A stretch of 64,000 nt of DNA. Source: JAWKWA01 sp041397765 (GTDB taxonomy: Bacteria > Pseudomonadota > Alphaproteobacteria > Rhizobiales > Hyphomicrobiaceae). Shown piece after piece: positions 53,680-64,000 of this stretch. Where the stretch lies: contig JAWKWA010000001.1 in assembly GCA_041397765.1 (NCBI GenBank), positions 285,394-349,393 on the forward strand. Reading direction: 5' to 3'. Below the pieces are notes generated by a model, which was given only the letters and a program-made list of their open reading frames with translations, had not been told where the DNA came from and did not search any database. Positions within the stretch are counted from its first letter, which is position 1; each line of letters opens with the position of its first letter. Both the position numbers and the translations under genes were made by a program.

Positions 53680-54228
53680 ATGAGCGGCGAGGGCCGGAGA
53701 GAACGGCGGGCGATCGTGGCGGTCGGGGCCAATGTGGCGGGGCGCTGGGGCGAGCCAAGGCGCACGGTGCGTGCGGCGGAAGGGGCGCTGGAGGCGCACG
53801 GCATCCGCGTGCTCGCCCATTCGCGGCTGTTCGAGACCGAACCGGTCGGGCCGATCTCGCAGCCGCCGTTCGTCAACGGCGCGCTGCTCGTCGCCACGAC
53901 GCTGGCGCCCGGGCGGCTGCTCGCCAGCCTCAAGGAGATCGAGGCCGAGGCGGGCCGTGTCGACGGACTCCGATGGGGACCGCGCGCCCTCGATCTCGAC
54001 ATCGTCGACTATGACGGACGGGTGGTCGGCTGGGAGCGCACGCACGATCCTGAGAAGCCGCGGCGTCTGGTGCTGCCGCATCCGGAGATGCATCGCCGGG
54101 CCTTCGTGCTGATGCCGCTCGCCGATGTCGCGCCCGACTGGCGCCATCCGGTGTTCGGGCTGACGGCTGGCGAGTTGATCGCGCGGCTCGAGGGCGGTGT
54201 CGGCGGCATGCGGGCGATCGAGGAATAG
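53680..54228 (+). CDS. folK: 2-amino-4-hydroxy-6-hydroxymethyldihydropteridine diphosphokinase
   Basis: A 182-aa HPPK that transfers pyrophosphate from ATP to hydroxymethyldihydropterin in folate synthesis. The conserved features are VAVGANVAGRWGEPRRTV at the N-terminus, SRLFETEPVGPISQPPFVNG, and WGPRALDLDIVDYD, which holds the two metal-binding aspartates. RLVLPHPEMHRRAFVLMPLA is the late signature. The length is near that of E. coli FolK. In many Rhizobiales folK is followed by rpoZ; here a 6.4-kb stress island intervenes. Confidence 0.93.
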   Translation: MSGEGRRERRAIVAVGANVAGRWGEPRRTVRAAEGALEAHGIRVLAHSRLFETEPVGPISQPPFVNGALLVATTLAPGRLLASLKEIEAEAGRVDGLRWGPRALDLDIVDYDGRVVGWERTHDPEKPRRLVLPHPEMHRRAFVLMPLADVAPDWRHPVFGLTAGELIARLEGGVGGMRAIEE

Positions 54229-54249
54229 CGCGAGCGGGGATCGAAGCGA

Positions 54250-55188
54250 TCACGTCATCGGCCGGGCGGGCTCGGGCCCGGCGCCGCCGGCCTTGCGCAG
54301 CGCGCCGGCCGCCTCGCCGACCACGCGCGCGATCTCGAGCAGCGGCCGGACGAGCGGGCTCGAGCTGCGCCAGACCATGCCGATCCGGCGGGCGGGCTGC
54401 GGCGGCCTGAAACGCACGAGCGAGACGCGCGCCGAGCGTGTCTCGACCGCGACCGCCATCTCGGGGATCAGCGTGACGCCGAGACCGGCTGCGACCATCT
54501 GCACGAGCGTCGAGAGCGAGCTGGCATCGAGCGTCTCGCGCGCCACCCGTGTCTCCAGGCTGCAGAACGAGAGCGCCTGGTCGCGGAAGCAGTGTCCCTC
54601 CTCGAGCAGCAGCAGCCGCATCTCCCGCAAGGCCTCGGCGGCCGGCACCGGCTTGCCTTCGTCCTCGCCCGGCCGGACCAGCAGGAAGCTCTCGCTGAAC
54701 AGCTCCACCTCGGTCAGCGAGGGCTCGGAGACCGGAAGTGCGAGAATGGCGGCGTCGATGCGCCCCGCGACGATCTCCTCGATCAGTCGCGAGGTCAGCG
54801 CCTCTCGCACGTGGATGTCGAGGTCGGGGAAGCGGGCGGTCAGCCCGGCGATGACCGAGGGCAGCAGGTAGGGGGCGATGGTCGGGATCATGCCGATGCG
54901 CAGACGCCCGAGCAGCCGGTCCTCGGCGGTGCGCGCGAACTCGCCGAGCTCGTCGACCGAGCGAATGATGCCGCCACTGCGCGCCGCCACCTCCTCGCCG
55001 AAGCGGGTCAGCCTGACGCCCCGCGTCCGCCGCTCGATCAAGGGCAGGCCGAGCGCCTGCTCCAGCTCCCTGATCTGCATGGACAGCGCCGGCTGGGAAA
55101 TGGCGCAGGCCTCCGCGGCGCGGCCGAAATGGCGGTGGCGGGCGAGCGCGTCGAAATAGCGGAGCTGCCTGAGCGTGATCTGTAGCAT
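54250..55188 (-). CDS. oxyR: LysR-type hydrogen peroxide-inducible regulator OxyR
   Basis: A 312-aa regulator. The N-terminal winged HTH reads RQLRYFDALARHRHFGRAAE, then CAISQPALSMQIRELEQALG. In the sensing domain EEGHCFRDQALSFC places cysteines at about 200 and 209, equivalent to the redox pair Cys199 and Cys208 of E. coli OxyR. It is divergent from katG across 271 bp, the classical arrangement for peroxide-induced katG control. An ATCAG (55200-55204) and CTGAT (55229-55233) pair in the intergenic region may be part of its binding site. Confidence 0.93.
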   Translation of the reverse strand: MLQITLRQLRYFDALARHRHFGRAAEACAISQPALSMQIRELEQALGLPLIERRTRGVRLTRFGEEVAARSGGIIRSVDELGEFARTAEDRLLGRLRIGMIPTIAPYLLPSVIAGLTARFPDLDIHVREALTSRLIEEIVAGRIDAAILALPVSEPSLTEVELFSESFLLVRPGEDEGKPVPAAEALREMRLLLLEEGHCFRDQALSFCSLETRVARETLDASSLSTLVQMVAAGLGVTLIPEMAVAVETRSARVSLVRFRPPQPARRIGMVWRSSSPLVRPLLEIARVVGEAAGALRKAGGAGPEPARPMT

Positions 55189-55459
55189 CAGAGGCTCTTA
55201 TCAGATGGATCACGAAATACAATTTTACCTGATGGGACGGGGGCACTAACTTGGCCCCCGTGGGGATGCCGAGGCAGGCCCTGGACGATGACCGCGCCAG
55301 CAGGCGGCGGGCCGGACGCGAAGGATCGCGGCGTGCCTTGCCCGTGCTTGCGGTGGGTCGGGCTCGTGCCCCGCCGATTGCGCTCCCGCAAAGACGGCCC
55401 TGACGGGTCCGTGCTTGCGTGGCAGCGACGGAACGCAAAGGCTAGACGAGGAAGACAAG

Positions 55460-57672
<2,213 letters not shown>

Positions 57673-57715
57673 GGCGCGGTAATCGGCTGCCGGGGTCCGG
57701 CAGGTTGCAACAGGC

Positions 57716-57750
57716 AAGGCGCGCGGGGAGCACCCCCCGCGCGCCTTCTT
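57716..57750 (+). terminator. Strong terminator of katG
   Basis: AAGGCGCGCGGGG (57716-57728) and CCCCGCGCGCCTT (57735-57747) form a perfect 13-bp stem with a 6-nt loop, followed by CTT. It starts 44 bp after the katG stop. The reading frame of the convergent aquaporin runs through it. Confidence 0.85.
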
Positions 57751-58408
57751 GCATTCCGGCGCCCGAGGTGGGGCGCGACCAATACGGCGAAGAGGGCGCC
57801 GGCGATCTCGGCGGCGAGGAAGGCCGGCACGCTTGTGGGCGCGATGCCGGCGAACGTGTCGGACAGGGCGCGCGCGAGGGTGACGGCCGGATTGGCAAAG
57901 GAGGTCGAGGCGGTGAACCAGTAGGCGGCGGTGATGTAGAGCCCGACCGCATAGGGCACGGCCTCCCGCGCGGTTGCGATGGTGCCGATGATGGTGACGA
58001 GGAGACCGAAGGTCGCGACCGCCTCGGCGAGCCATTGGCCGGGGCCCGAGCGGACCGTAGTCGAGAGCTGCATGACGGGCAGGTCGAACATGGCATGGGC
58101 CAGCCAGACGCCGAGCACGGCGCCGGCGATCTGGGCCGCGACATAGGGTGCGACCTCGCTCCAAGGCAGTTCGCGGCGGAGCGCGAAGGCGAGCGTGACG
58201 GCCGGATTGAAATGGGCGCCCGAAACCGTGCCGAGCATCTGGATCAGCACGATGAGGATCGCGCCGGTCGCCAGCGTGTTGGCGAGGAGGGCGATCGCGA
58301 CATTGCCGCCGGCAAGCTTGGCGCCCATGATTCCGGAACCGACGACGGTCGCGAGCAGGAGAGCGGTGCCGAGTCCCTCGGCGAGGAGCCGCGAGGAAGC
58401 GTTCGGGG

Positions 58409-58939
58409 TCATGAGCGCTCCCCGGTGGCCTTGACGGTGGCGCCATCCATGCGGCCGATGGCACCGAGCTCGGCCTTCAGCCTCAGACCATCGAGACTCG
58501 CGATCGGCAGGGAGGTGAAGGCACCGATGCGCCGCGAGAGAAAGCGGTAGGCGAGCTCGAAGGCGCGCTCCTTCTCGATGTCGGTCCCCTCGACGGCGGC
58601 CGGGTCCTCGATGCCCCAATGGGCGGTCATGGGCTGGCCGGGCCAGATGGGGCAGGTCTCGCCGGCGGCGTTGTCACAGACGGTGAAGACGAAATCCATG
58701 GTCGGGGCGCCCGGGCCGGCGAACTCCTCCCAGCTCTTGGAGCGGAGCCCCTCGGTCGAATGGCCGTGCGCCCCGATGACCTTCAGGGCGAAGGGGTTGA
58801 CGGTGCCCTTGGGCTGGCTGCCGGCCGAATGGGCACGGAAGCGATCGCCACCCAAGGCGCGCAGGATGCTCTCGGCCAGGATCGAGCGGGCGGTATTTCC
58901 GGTGCACAGGAAGAGGACGTGGAAAACCTTGTCAGGCAC
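58409..58939 (-). CDS. arsC: Arsenate reductase ArsC (thioredoxin-linked, LMW-PTP fold)
   Basis: A 176-aa enzyme that reduces arsenate to arsenite. The P-loop VLFLCTGNTARSILAESILR holds the C-x5-R nucleophile. DFVFTVCDNAAGETCPIWPG has the second and third redox cysteines typical of thioredoxin-linked ArsC, and HWGIEDPAAVEG the late Asp loop. The start is a GTG at 58939, inside the 3' end of arsR (8-bp overlap). The stop overlaps the aquaporin start. The tight overlaps show an operon. No ArsB or Acr3 pump gene is next to it. Confidence 0.92.
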   Translation of the reverse strand: MPDKVFHVLFLCTGNTARSILAESILRALGGDRFRAHSAGSQPKGTVNPFALKVIGAHGHSTEGLRSKSWEEFAGPGAPTMDFVFTVCDNAAGETCPIWPGQPMTAHWGIEDPAAVEGTDIEKERAFELAYRFLSRRIGAFTSLPIASLDGLRLKAELGAIGRMDGATVKATGERS

Positions 58940-59300
58940 AGGGTTTCTCCTTCGAGGCGAGGGCGGGCGGGCAGCAGGGGGCGATCTCGTCGAGAATGGG
59001 GGCGCAGATTTCGGGCCTGCCGTCGCAGCAGTCCTGCAGCAGGAAGACCAGCACGGCACGGAAGCGCCCGAGATCGGCGCGATAGACGATCTGGCGAGAC
59101 AGGCGGGTGCGGCGGACGAGGCCACAGGCGGCGAGGGCGGACAGATGGCTCGACATGGTGTTCTGGGGGACGGCGAGCAGGCGGGCGATCTCGCCGGCTG
59201 GAATGCCGCCCGGCTCGCGGGCGACGAGAAGCCGGAAGGCACTGAGGCGGGTCGGCTGCGAGAGCGCGGAGAGACAGTCGATGGCGATCGATTGATCCAT
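58932..59300 (-). CDS. arsR: ArsR-family arsenic-responsive repressor
   Basis: A 122-aa winged-helix repressor. HTH: GEIARLLAVPQNTMSSHLSA, then LAACGLVRRTRLSRQIVYRA. The C-terminal part has paired cysteines (LLQDCCDGRPEIC and DEIAPCC) that probably bind As(III). The classical ELCVCDL site of the E. coli type is absent from the DNA-recognition helix region. It is the first gene of arsR-arsC-aqpS. An inverted repeat ATCGA-N6-TCGAT just upstream is a good candidate operator. The start ATG at 59300 is the only one giving the full HTH domain. Confidence 0.9.
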   Translation of the reverse strand: MDQSIAIDCLSALSQPTRLSAFRLLVAREPGGIPAGEIARLLAVPQNTMSSHLSALAACGLVRRTRLSRQIVYRADLGRFRAVLVFLLQDCCDGRPEICAPILDEIAPCCPPALASKEKPCA

Positions 59301-59747
59301 ATATCGAGAATGATCGATGTGAATGACAGGGGTGTGACAGGGTCGACGGCTGGAGCGATTGCAGAGGGGGAGCAAGGGACAAAGCGGGGAGGGACAGGGC
59401 AGTGGTGGACGCGCCGGGGCAGCCGGTGGGCTGGCGGGATGAAGCCGGGGACGAGTGGCCGAGTGGCGGATGGGTTCCGGAAGACATGGCTGGTGCCATC
59501 TGGCTGCGAGAGCTTGGCAGCGAGCAGGTGGCAGAGAGGGGGCAGAGGCAGCGGGCGGACGAGCCGGTGAGCATCCCGGTGGCAATTCTGCGCGTCAGCC
59601 GGCAGAATGGGCGGCGCGCAAAGACCTCATCGAGGCGCGATCCCGCGGTCGGATGACCGCCTCTTGGATCGCCCGCGGGCAGGGCGGCACACGGGTGGCC
59701 GCACCCCGAGCCAGGGCCTGAGGCCCGACCAGAAGAGGATCCCCGTC
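59301..59747. other. Intergenic region between arsR and the methyltransferase gene
   Basis: A 447-bp gap with only the ars operator/promoter near 59303-59330 (ATCGAGAATGATCGAT). The remainder is G-rich and holds no gene that I can support. Confidence 0.5.
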
Positions 59748-60578
59748 ATGTCGACACCGACGAATGTCGCCCTGCAATATACTCGCGGCGGACTCGCCCT
59801 CGCCATACGCGACGGGGTGCTCTCGCTCGGCAAGACGCCCGAGACGGTCACGATCGACGATCTCGCGCCGGTCGACGAGTTCCATGTCGGCGGCCGCAAG
59901 GCGTCGGAGGAGTTCATCGGTCAGCTCGGTCTCACGGCAGGGATGCGGGTGCTCGACATCGGCTGCGGTCTCGGGGGCACGGCGCGCTATGCCGCCGAGC
60001 GCTTTGAGGGCCGTGTCACGGGCATCGACCTGACGCGCGAATACATCGATACCGGCAATACGCTCTGCCAGTGGGTCGGGCTCGAGGAGCGCGTGTCGCT
60101 GCGCCGAGGCAATGCGCTCGCCATGCCGTTCGAGGACGGCGCCTTCGATGCCGCCTATATGCTGCATGCGGGCATGAACATCGCCGACAAGCAGGGGCTC
60201 ACCGCCGAGGTCGCGCGGGTGCTGAAGCCGGGGGCGACTTTCGGCATCTACGACATCATGCGGACGGGGCCGGGCGATCTCGTCTATCCGGTGCCGTGGG
60301 CCGATACGCCCGATCTCAGCGCGCTCGCTGCGCCGGCGGACTACAAGGGCGCCCTGCAGGATGCCGGCTTCTCGCTGACGGCCGAGCGCGACCGCCGCGA
60401 CTTCGCGCTGGAGTTCTTTTCGCAGATGCGATCGCGGGCCGCGGGCGCGGACGGCCCGCCGCCGCTCGGCCTGCACGTGCTGATGGGGCGCTCGACGCCC
60501 GAGAAGGTCAGGAACATGATCGCCAACATCACCGAGGGACGGATCGCCCCGGTCGAGCTGATCGCACGCAAGGGGTGA
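59748..60578 (+). CDS. Class I SAM-dependent methyltransferase (UbiE/COQ5-like)
   Basis: A 276-aa methyltransferase. The fold core is GMRVLDIGCGLGGTARYAAE, then VTGIDLTREYIDTGNTLCQW and FDAAYMLHAGMNIADKQGLT, followed by VARVLKPGATFGIYDIMRTG. The N-terminal ALQYTRGGLALAIRDGVLSL is unlike classic UbiE. The substrate is unknown. It is not an ArsM type, as the paired cysteines of arsenite methyltransferases are missing. AGAGGA before 59748 supports the start. It lies between the ars operon and rpoZ. Confidence 0.78.
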   Translation: MSTPTNVALQYTRGGLALAIRDGVLSLGKTPETVTIDDLAPVDEFHVGGRKASEEFIGQLGLTAGMRVLDIGCGLGGTARYAAERFEGRVTGIDLTREYIDTGNTLCQWVGLEERVSLRRGNALAMPFEDGAFDAAYMLHAGMNIADKQGLTAEVARVLKPGATFGIYDIMRTGPGDLVYPVPWADTPDLSALAAPADYKGALQDAGFSLTAERDRRDFALEFFSQMRSRAAGADGPPPLGLHVLMGRSTPEKVRNMIANITEGRIAPVELIARKG

Positions 60579-60708
60579 GGGCCGCCGTTCGGCCACGGTC
60601 GCCCCTTGCGGGACATGCGGCCGACACGGGTTGCGGCGGTGCACAAGGTGGCGTAGTATCATCGGCTGACCCACACCCCCCGGACGATTCTCGAGAGGCA
60701 GACCGCTC

Positions 60709-61119
60709 ATGGCCCGCGTCACCGTCGAAGACTGCATCGACAAGGTCCCCAACCGTTTCGAGCTCGTGCTTCTCGCCGCCCACCGGGCCAGGGCGCTGGC
60801 CACCGGCGCGCAGATCACCGTCGAGCGCGACAACGACAAGAACCCGGTCGTGGCGCTGCGCGAGGTGGCCGACCACATGATCTCGCCGGAGGACCTCAAA
60901 GAGGACCTCATCCACTCGATCCAGAAGTTCGTCGAGGTCGACGAGCCGGAGGCCGAGGCCGCGCCGATGATCCAGAACGAGCATCGCGGGCCGACCCTCG
61001 GGCGCGACGACCAGTCGATGGACACCACCATCGACCGGATGAGCGAGGAAGAGCTGCTGAGGGGCCTCGAGAGCATGGTCCCGGTCGAGGCATCGACGAC
61101 CAGCCCGCGGACACGCTGA
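60709..61119 (+). CDS. rpoZ: DNA-directed RNA polymerase subunit omega
   Basis: A 136-aa omega subunit. The conserved start MARVTVEDCIDKVPNRFELV and LLAAHRARALATGAQITVER with DNDKNPVVALREVAD match RpoZ. The C-terminal acidic extension is typical of alphaproteobacteria. It assists assembly of beta' into RNA polymerase and binds ppGpp in E. coli. It is followed after 189 bp by rsh, the usual order in this class. Confidence 0.96.
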   Translation: MARVTVEDCIDKVPNRFELVLLAAHRARALATGAQITVERDNDKNPVVALREVADHMISPEDLKEDLIHSIQKFVEVDEPEAEAAPMIQNEHRGPTLGRDDQSMDTTIDRMSEEELLRGLESMVPVEASTTSPRTR

Positions 61120-61308
61120 GGCGGCCGGCCCGGCGGGCGAGGCGGAACCGAGCGCCCTTCACCCACCGGACGTCAGGGGGCGATGGGCGGACGCCGTGGT
61201 GTCGCCCGTCCGATCCCGCAGATGCCCCGACATGGCGGCCGCCACGGTGCAGAACCGGCCGCCCGGGCGGCGCTCGAGGTGTCCGGTTTCCTCCGTGAGC
61301 CCCTCACG

Positions 61309-63594
61309 ATGATGCGGCAGTACGAGCTGGTCGAGCGCGTCCAGAGCTACGACCCCAAGGCCGACGAGGCGCTGCTCAATCGCGCCTATGTCTATGCCAT
61401 GCGCAAGCACGGCGACCAGAAGCGCGCCTCGGGCGATCCCTATTTCTCCCACCCCCTCGAGGTCGCCGCGATCCTGACCGAGCTGAAGCTCGACGATGCG
61501 ACCATCGCCACCGCCCTGCTGCACGACACGATCGAGGACACCGATACGACGCGGGCCGAGATCGACACGATGTTCGGGCCCGAGATCGGCGCGCTCGTCG
61601 AGGGCCTGACCAAGATCAAGAAGCTCGATCTCGTCACCAAGCAGGCCGAGCAGGCCGAGAATTTCCGCAAGCTGCTGCTCGCGATCTCGAGCGACATCCG
61701 CGTGCTGATGGTCAAGCTCGCCGACCGGCTGCACAACATGCGCACGCTCGAGCACATGCGCATCGACAAGAAGGCGCGCATCTCGCGCGAGACGCTCGAC
61801 ATCTACGCGCCGCTCGCCGGGCGCATGGGCATGCAGTCGCTGCGCGACGAATTGGAGGACCTGTCGTTCCGCTGGATCGATCCGGAGGCCTACGCCATCG
61901 TCACGGGCAAGCTCAAGGAGCTCGGGGCGAAGTCGCAACCCTTCGTCGACGAGATCACCTCCGCGCTCGGCGCCCGGCTTGCCGAGGGCGGCATCAAGGC
62001 GCGCGTCAGCGGTCGGGAGAAGACGCCATTCTCGGTGTGGAAGAAGATGGAGCGGAAGCAGGTCTCGCTCGAGCAGCTCTCCGACATCTATGCCTTCCGC
62101 GTCGTCGTCGAGACGGTGCTCGATTGCTACAAGGCGCTCGGCGTCGTGCATACGAGCTGGCAGATCGTGCCGGGCCGGTTCAAGGACTATGTGTCGAGCC
62201 CCAAGCCCAACGATTATCGCTCGATCCACACCACGATCGTCGGGCCGCAGCATCAGCGGGTCGAATTGCAGATCCGCACCGAGGCGATGCACCAGGTCGC
62301 CGAATATGGCGTCGCGGCGCATGCGCTCTACAAGGACGGCGAGTTTCAGGGGCGCGGCGGGCAGGGCGCGGGGTCGCCGGCCGGGCGGGGCGGCGGCAAC
62401 GGCATCACCGGTCACGACAGCCAAGCCTACCAATGGCTCAGGCGCCTCGTCGAGACGCTGGTCGAGGGCGACAACCCGGAGGAGTTCCTCGAGAACACCA
62501 AGCTCGAGCTGTTCCAGGACCAGGTGTTCTGCTTCACGCCGAAGGGGCGGCTCCTGGCATTGCCGCGCGGCGCGACGCCGATCGACTTCGCCTATGCGGT
62601 GCACACCTCGGTCGGCAACCGCTGCGTCGGGGCGCGGATCAACGGTCAGCACCGGCCGCTGAAGACCGAGCTGAGAAACGGCGACGAGGTGCAGATCGAG
62701 ACCTCGGACGCGCAGACGCCACCGGCCGACTGGGAGACCATCGTCAAGACCGGCAAGGCGCGCTCGACGATCCGCCGTGCCAACCGGGAGGCGAACCGGC
62801 GGAGATTCGGCGAGCTCGGGCGGCAGCTCCTGCGGTCGGCCTTTGCCACCATCGGGCGCGACTATTCCGACGATCTCGTCGCCAAGGGGCTGGGGCGGCT
62901 GTCGCAGAAGACGGTCGAGGACGTGCTGGTCGCGGTGGCCAAGAGCGAGCTGGCGACCGAGGCGGTCATCCGCGCCTCGCTGCCGGATGCCGAGCCGCCG
63001 GGCCCGCGCCCGCGCGACCGCTCGCGGCGCAACCGCTACGAGGGGCGGGCCGACGAGGGCTGGTTCAATCTCACGCGCGTCATGGGCTTCAAGTTCCGCC
63101 TGCCGGGGCTTTCGGGGGCGGGCGATCAGGTGCCGGGTGGCCAGGGCATCCCGATCCGCGGGCTGAAGGGCAATCTGCCGGTCGAGTTCGGCGAGGGCGG
63201 CGCCGTTCCCGGCGACAAGATCGTCGGCATCCTGACGCCCGACAAGGGCATCCTGATCTTTCCGATCCATTCCCCCAAGCTCAAGGACTACGAGCGCTTC
63301 GACGACTGGATCGATGTGGCCTGGGACCTGTCGGAGGGCGGCTCGGAACGCTACCGCGCCATGATCCGCGTGACGACGCTGAACCAGCCGGGCTCGCTCG
63401 CCCGGATCGCCCAGGTGATCGGCGATGCCGACGGCAATATCGACACGCTGCGCATGCGAACGCGCGCCGCCGATTTCACGGAGATGGACATCGGCGTCGA
63501 GGTGTTCGATCTCGCCCATCTGAACGACATCCTCAAGGGCCTGAAATCGGTGCCGGTGGTCAGTGACGCGGTGCGCATCTTCGGCGAGGATTGA
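61309..63594 (+). CDS. rsh: Bifunctional (p)ppGpp synthetase/hydrolase Rsh (RelA/SpoT)
   Basis: A 761-aa stringent-response enzyme. The HD hydrolase domain has HPLEVAAILTELKLD, TALLHDTIEDT and KLADRLHNMRTL. The synthetase domain has GREKTPFSVWKKME, LSDIYAFRVVV and KDYVSSPKPNDYRSIHTT. TGS follows (VFCFTPKGRLLALPRGATPI) and a C-terminal ACT domain (RVTTLNQPGSLARIAQVIGD). Both catalytic domains look intact. The ATG at 61309 (MMRQYELVERVQ) is the start seen in rhizobial Rsh; the longer frame to 61183 is not conserved. Confidence 0.95.
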   Translation: MMRQYELVERVQSYDPKADEALLNRAYVYAMRKHGDQKRASGDPYFSHPLEVAAILTELKLDDATIATALLHDTIEDTDTTRAEIDTMFGPEIGALVEGLTKIKKLDLVTKQAEQAENFRKLLLAISSDIRVLMVKLADRLHNMRTLEHMRIDKKARISRETLDIYAPLAGRMGMQSLRDELEDLSFRWIDPEAYAIVTGKLKELGAKSQPFVDEITSALGARLAEGGIKARVSGREKTPFSVWKKMERKQVSLEQLSDIYAFRVVVETVLDCYKALGVVHTSWQIVPGRFKDYVSSPKPNDYRSIHTTIVGPQHQRVELQIRTEAMHQVAEYGVAAHALYKDGEFQGRGGQGAGSPAGRGGGNGITGHDSQAYQWLRRLVETLVEGDNPEEFLENTKLELFQDQVFCFTPKGRLLALPRGATPIDFAYAVHTSVGNRCVGARINGQHRPLKTELRNGDEVQIETSDAQTPPADWETIVKTGKARSTIRRANREANRRRFGELGRQLLRSAFATIGRDYSDDLVAKGLGRLSQKTVEDVLVAVAKSELATEAVIRASLPDAEPPGPRPRDRSRRNRYEGRADEGWFNLTRVMGFKFRLPGLSGAGDQVPGGQGIPIRGLKGNLPVEFGEGGAVPGDKIVGILTPDKGILIFPIHSPKLKDYERFDDWIDVAWDLSEGGSERYRAMIRVTTLNQPGSLARIAQVIGDADGNIDTLRMRTRAADFTEMDIGVEVFDLAHLNDILKGLKSVPVVSDAVRIFGED

Positions 63595-63716
63595 TGGCGG
63601 CCGGCCGCTCGGCCATGATCGCGGGAGCGGTGCCGGCCGGCGAGCGCGGGGGCGGGCTTGCGATGTGCCCGCGGCGGACGCCCGGACATGCAACTCAACA
63701 GGCGACGGACAGGACC

Positions 63717-64000
63717 ATGGCGGCTGCGGGACATCCCGGATATCTGAGGCTCGGCGTCAATATCGATCATGTGGCGACCGTCCGGAACGCCCGCGGCGGC
63801 GATCTGCCCGATCCGGTGCGGGCGGCCGTGCTCGCGATTTCGGCGGGCGCCGACGGCATCACCGCGCATCTGCGCGAGGACCGGCGCCATATTCGTGACG
63901 CCGACATCGGGAGCCTGATGGCGACGATCGACCGGCCGCTCAATTTCGAGATGGCGGCGACCGAGGAGATGGTCAAGATCGCGCTCGCCGTGAAGCCGCA
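63717..64000 (+). CDS. pdxJ: Pyridoxine 5'-phosphate synthase, N-terminal part
   Basis: The first 94 residues of PdxJ before the window ends. YLRLGVNIDHVATVRNARGG, DPVRAAVLAISAGADGITAH and LREDRRHIRDADIG are the family start, including the catalytic Glu/His region. It condenses 1-deoxyxylulose 5-phosphate and aminoacetone phosphate to make pyridoxine phosphate. AGGA lies directly upstream of the ATG at 63717. The rsh-pdxJ order is typical of Rhizobiales. Confidence 0.93.
   Translation, partial: MAAAGHPGYLRLGVNIDHVATVRNARGGDLPDPVRAAVLAISAGADGITAHLREDRRHIRDADIGSLMATIDRPLNFEMAATEEMVKIALAVKP

Noticed and set aside
59748..60578. Arsenite methyltransferase ArsM
   Set aside because: It lies near arsR-arsC but lacks the conserved cysteines of ArsM; only the general SAM-binding motifs are present.

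Overview
This is a GC-rich 64 kb segment of an alphaproteobacterial chromosome, most likely Hyphomicrobiales (Rhizobiales). The evidence is the strong G/C third-position bias, the bifunctional RelA/SpoT (Rsh) protein directly after rpoZ and before pdxJ, the panB-TPR-bamB-der order, and BetI-like regulators. No rRNA, tRNA, integrase, transposase or CRISPR array was recognised.

Region 1 (1-12.6 kb) is a surface-polysaccharide locus built around pseudaminic acid. It holds pseB, pseC, pseG and pseI, an SpsF-type nucleotidyltransferase, an acyltransferase, a GT4 glycosyltransferase, a KpsC/KpsS-like 484-aa protein, a polyprenyl-phosphate sugar transferase and the start of an O-antigen ligase/polymerase. 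No PseH acetyltransferase is seen.

Region 2 (12.9-26.6 kb) looks like a methylated-amine (quaternary ammonium) catabolic island. It has two TetR regulators, a non-pyrrolysine MttB-family methyltransferase (frameshifted), two paralogous FAD oxidoreductases, a GcvT-like folate enzyme, a SAM methyltransferase, a Rieske oxygenase, an MFS transporter and a PotD-like binding protein.

Region 3 (26.8-33 kb) is housekeeping: parC, guaB, an rsmB-like gene and tspO. Region 4 (33.3-39.3 kb) is the most unusual part. A lysine-2,3-aminomutase-like radical SAM enzyme, two ATP-grasp ligases and a GNAT-HDAC-GNAT fusion are tightly packed, possibly translationally coupled, and end in a 41-bp hairpin repeat array. 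This may be an undescribed beta-amino-acid pathway. Region 5 (39.3-42.5 kb) has a YkgJ-like protein and a guaA whose 3' half carries about six frameshifts.

Region 6 (43-54 kb) holds nnrU, an L,D-transpeptidase, panB, a YfgM-like protein, bamB and der. A 2.2 kb repeat-rich gap without a clear gene follows, then a family-5 uracil-DNA glycosylase, a NYN-domain protein and folK. Region 7 (54.2-59.3 kb) is a stress island: oxyR, a frameshifted katG, and arsR-arsC-aqpS. Region 8 (59.7-64 kb) has a methyltransferase, then rpoZ, rsh and the start of pdxJ.

Single-base frameshifts in mttB and katG, the guaA cluster, and base loss in runs in the 50.4 kb repeat suggest either local assembly error or real decay. 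The sequence alone cannot decide. Four copies of a ~125-bp dispersed repeat and several copies of a palindromic repeat lie in the intergenic regions.
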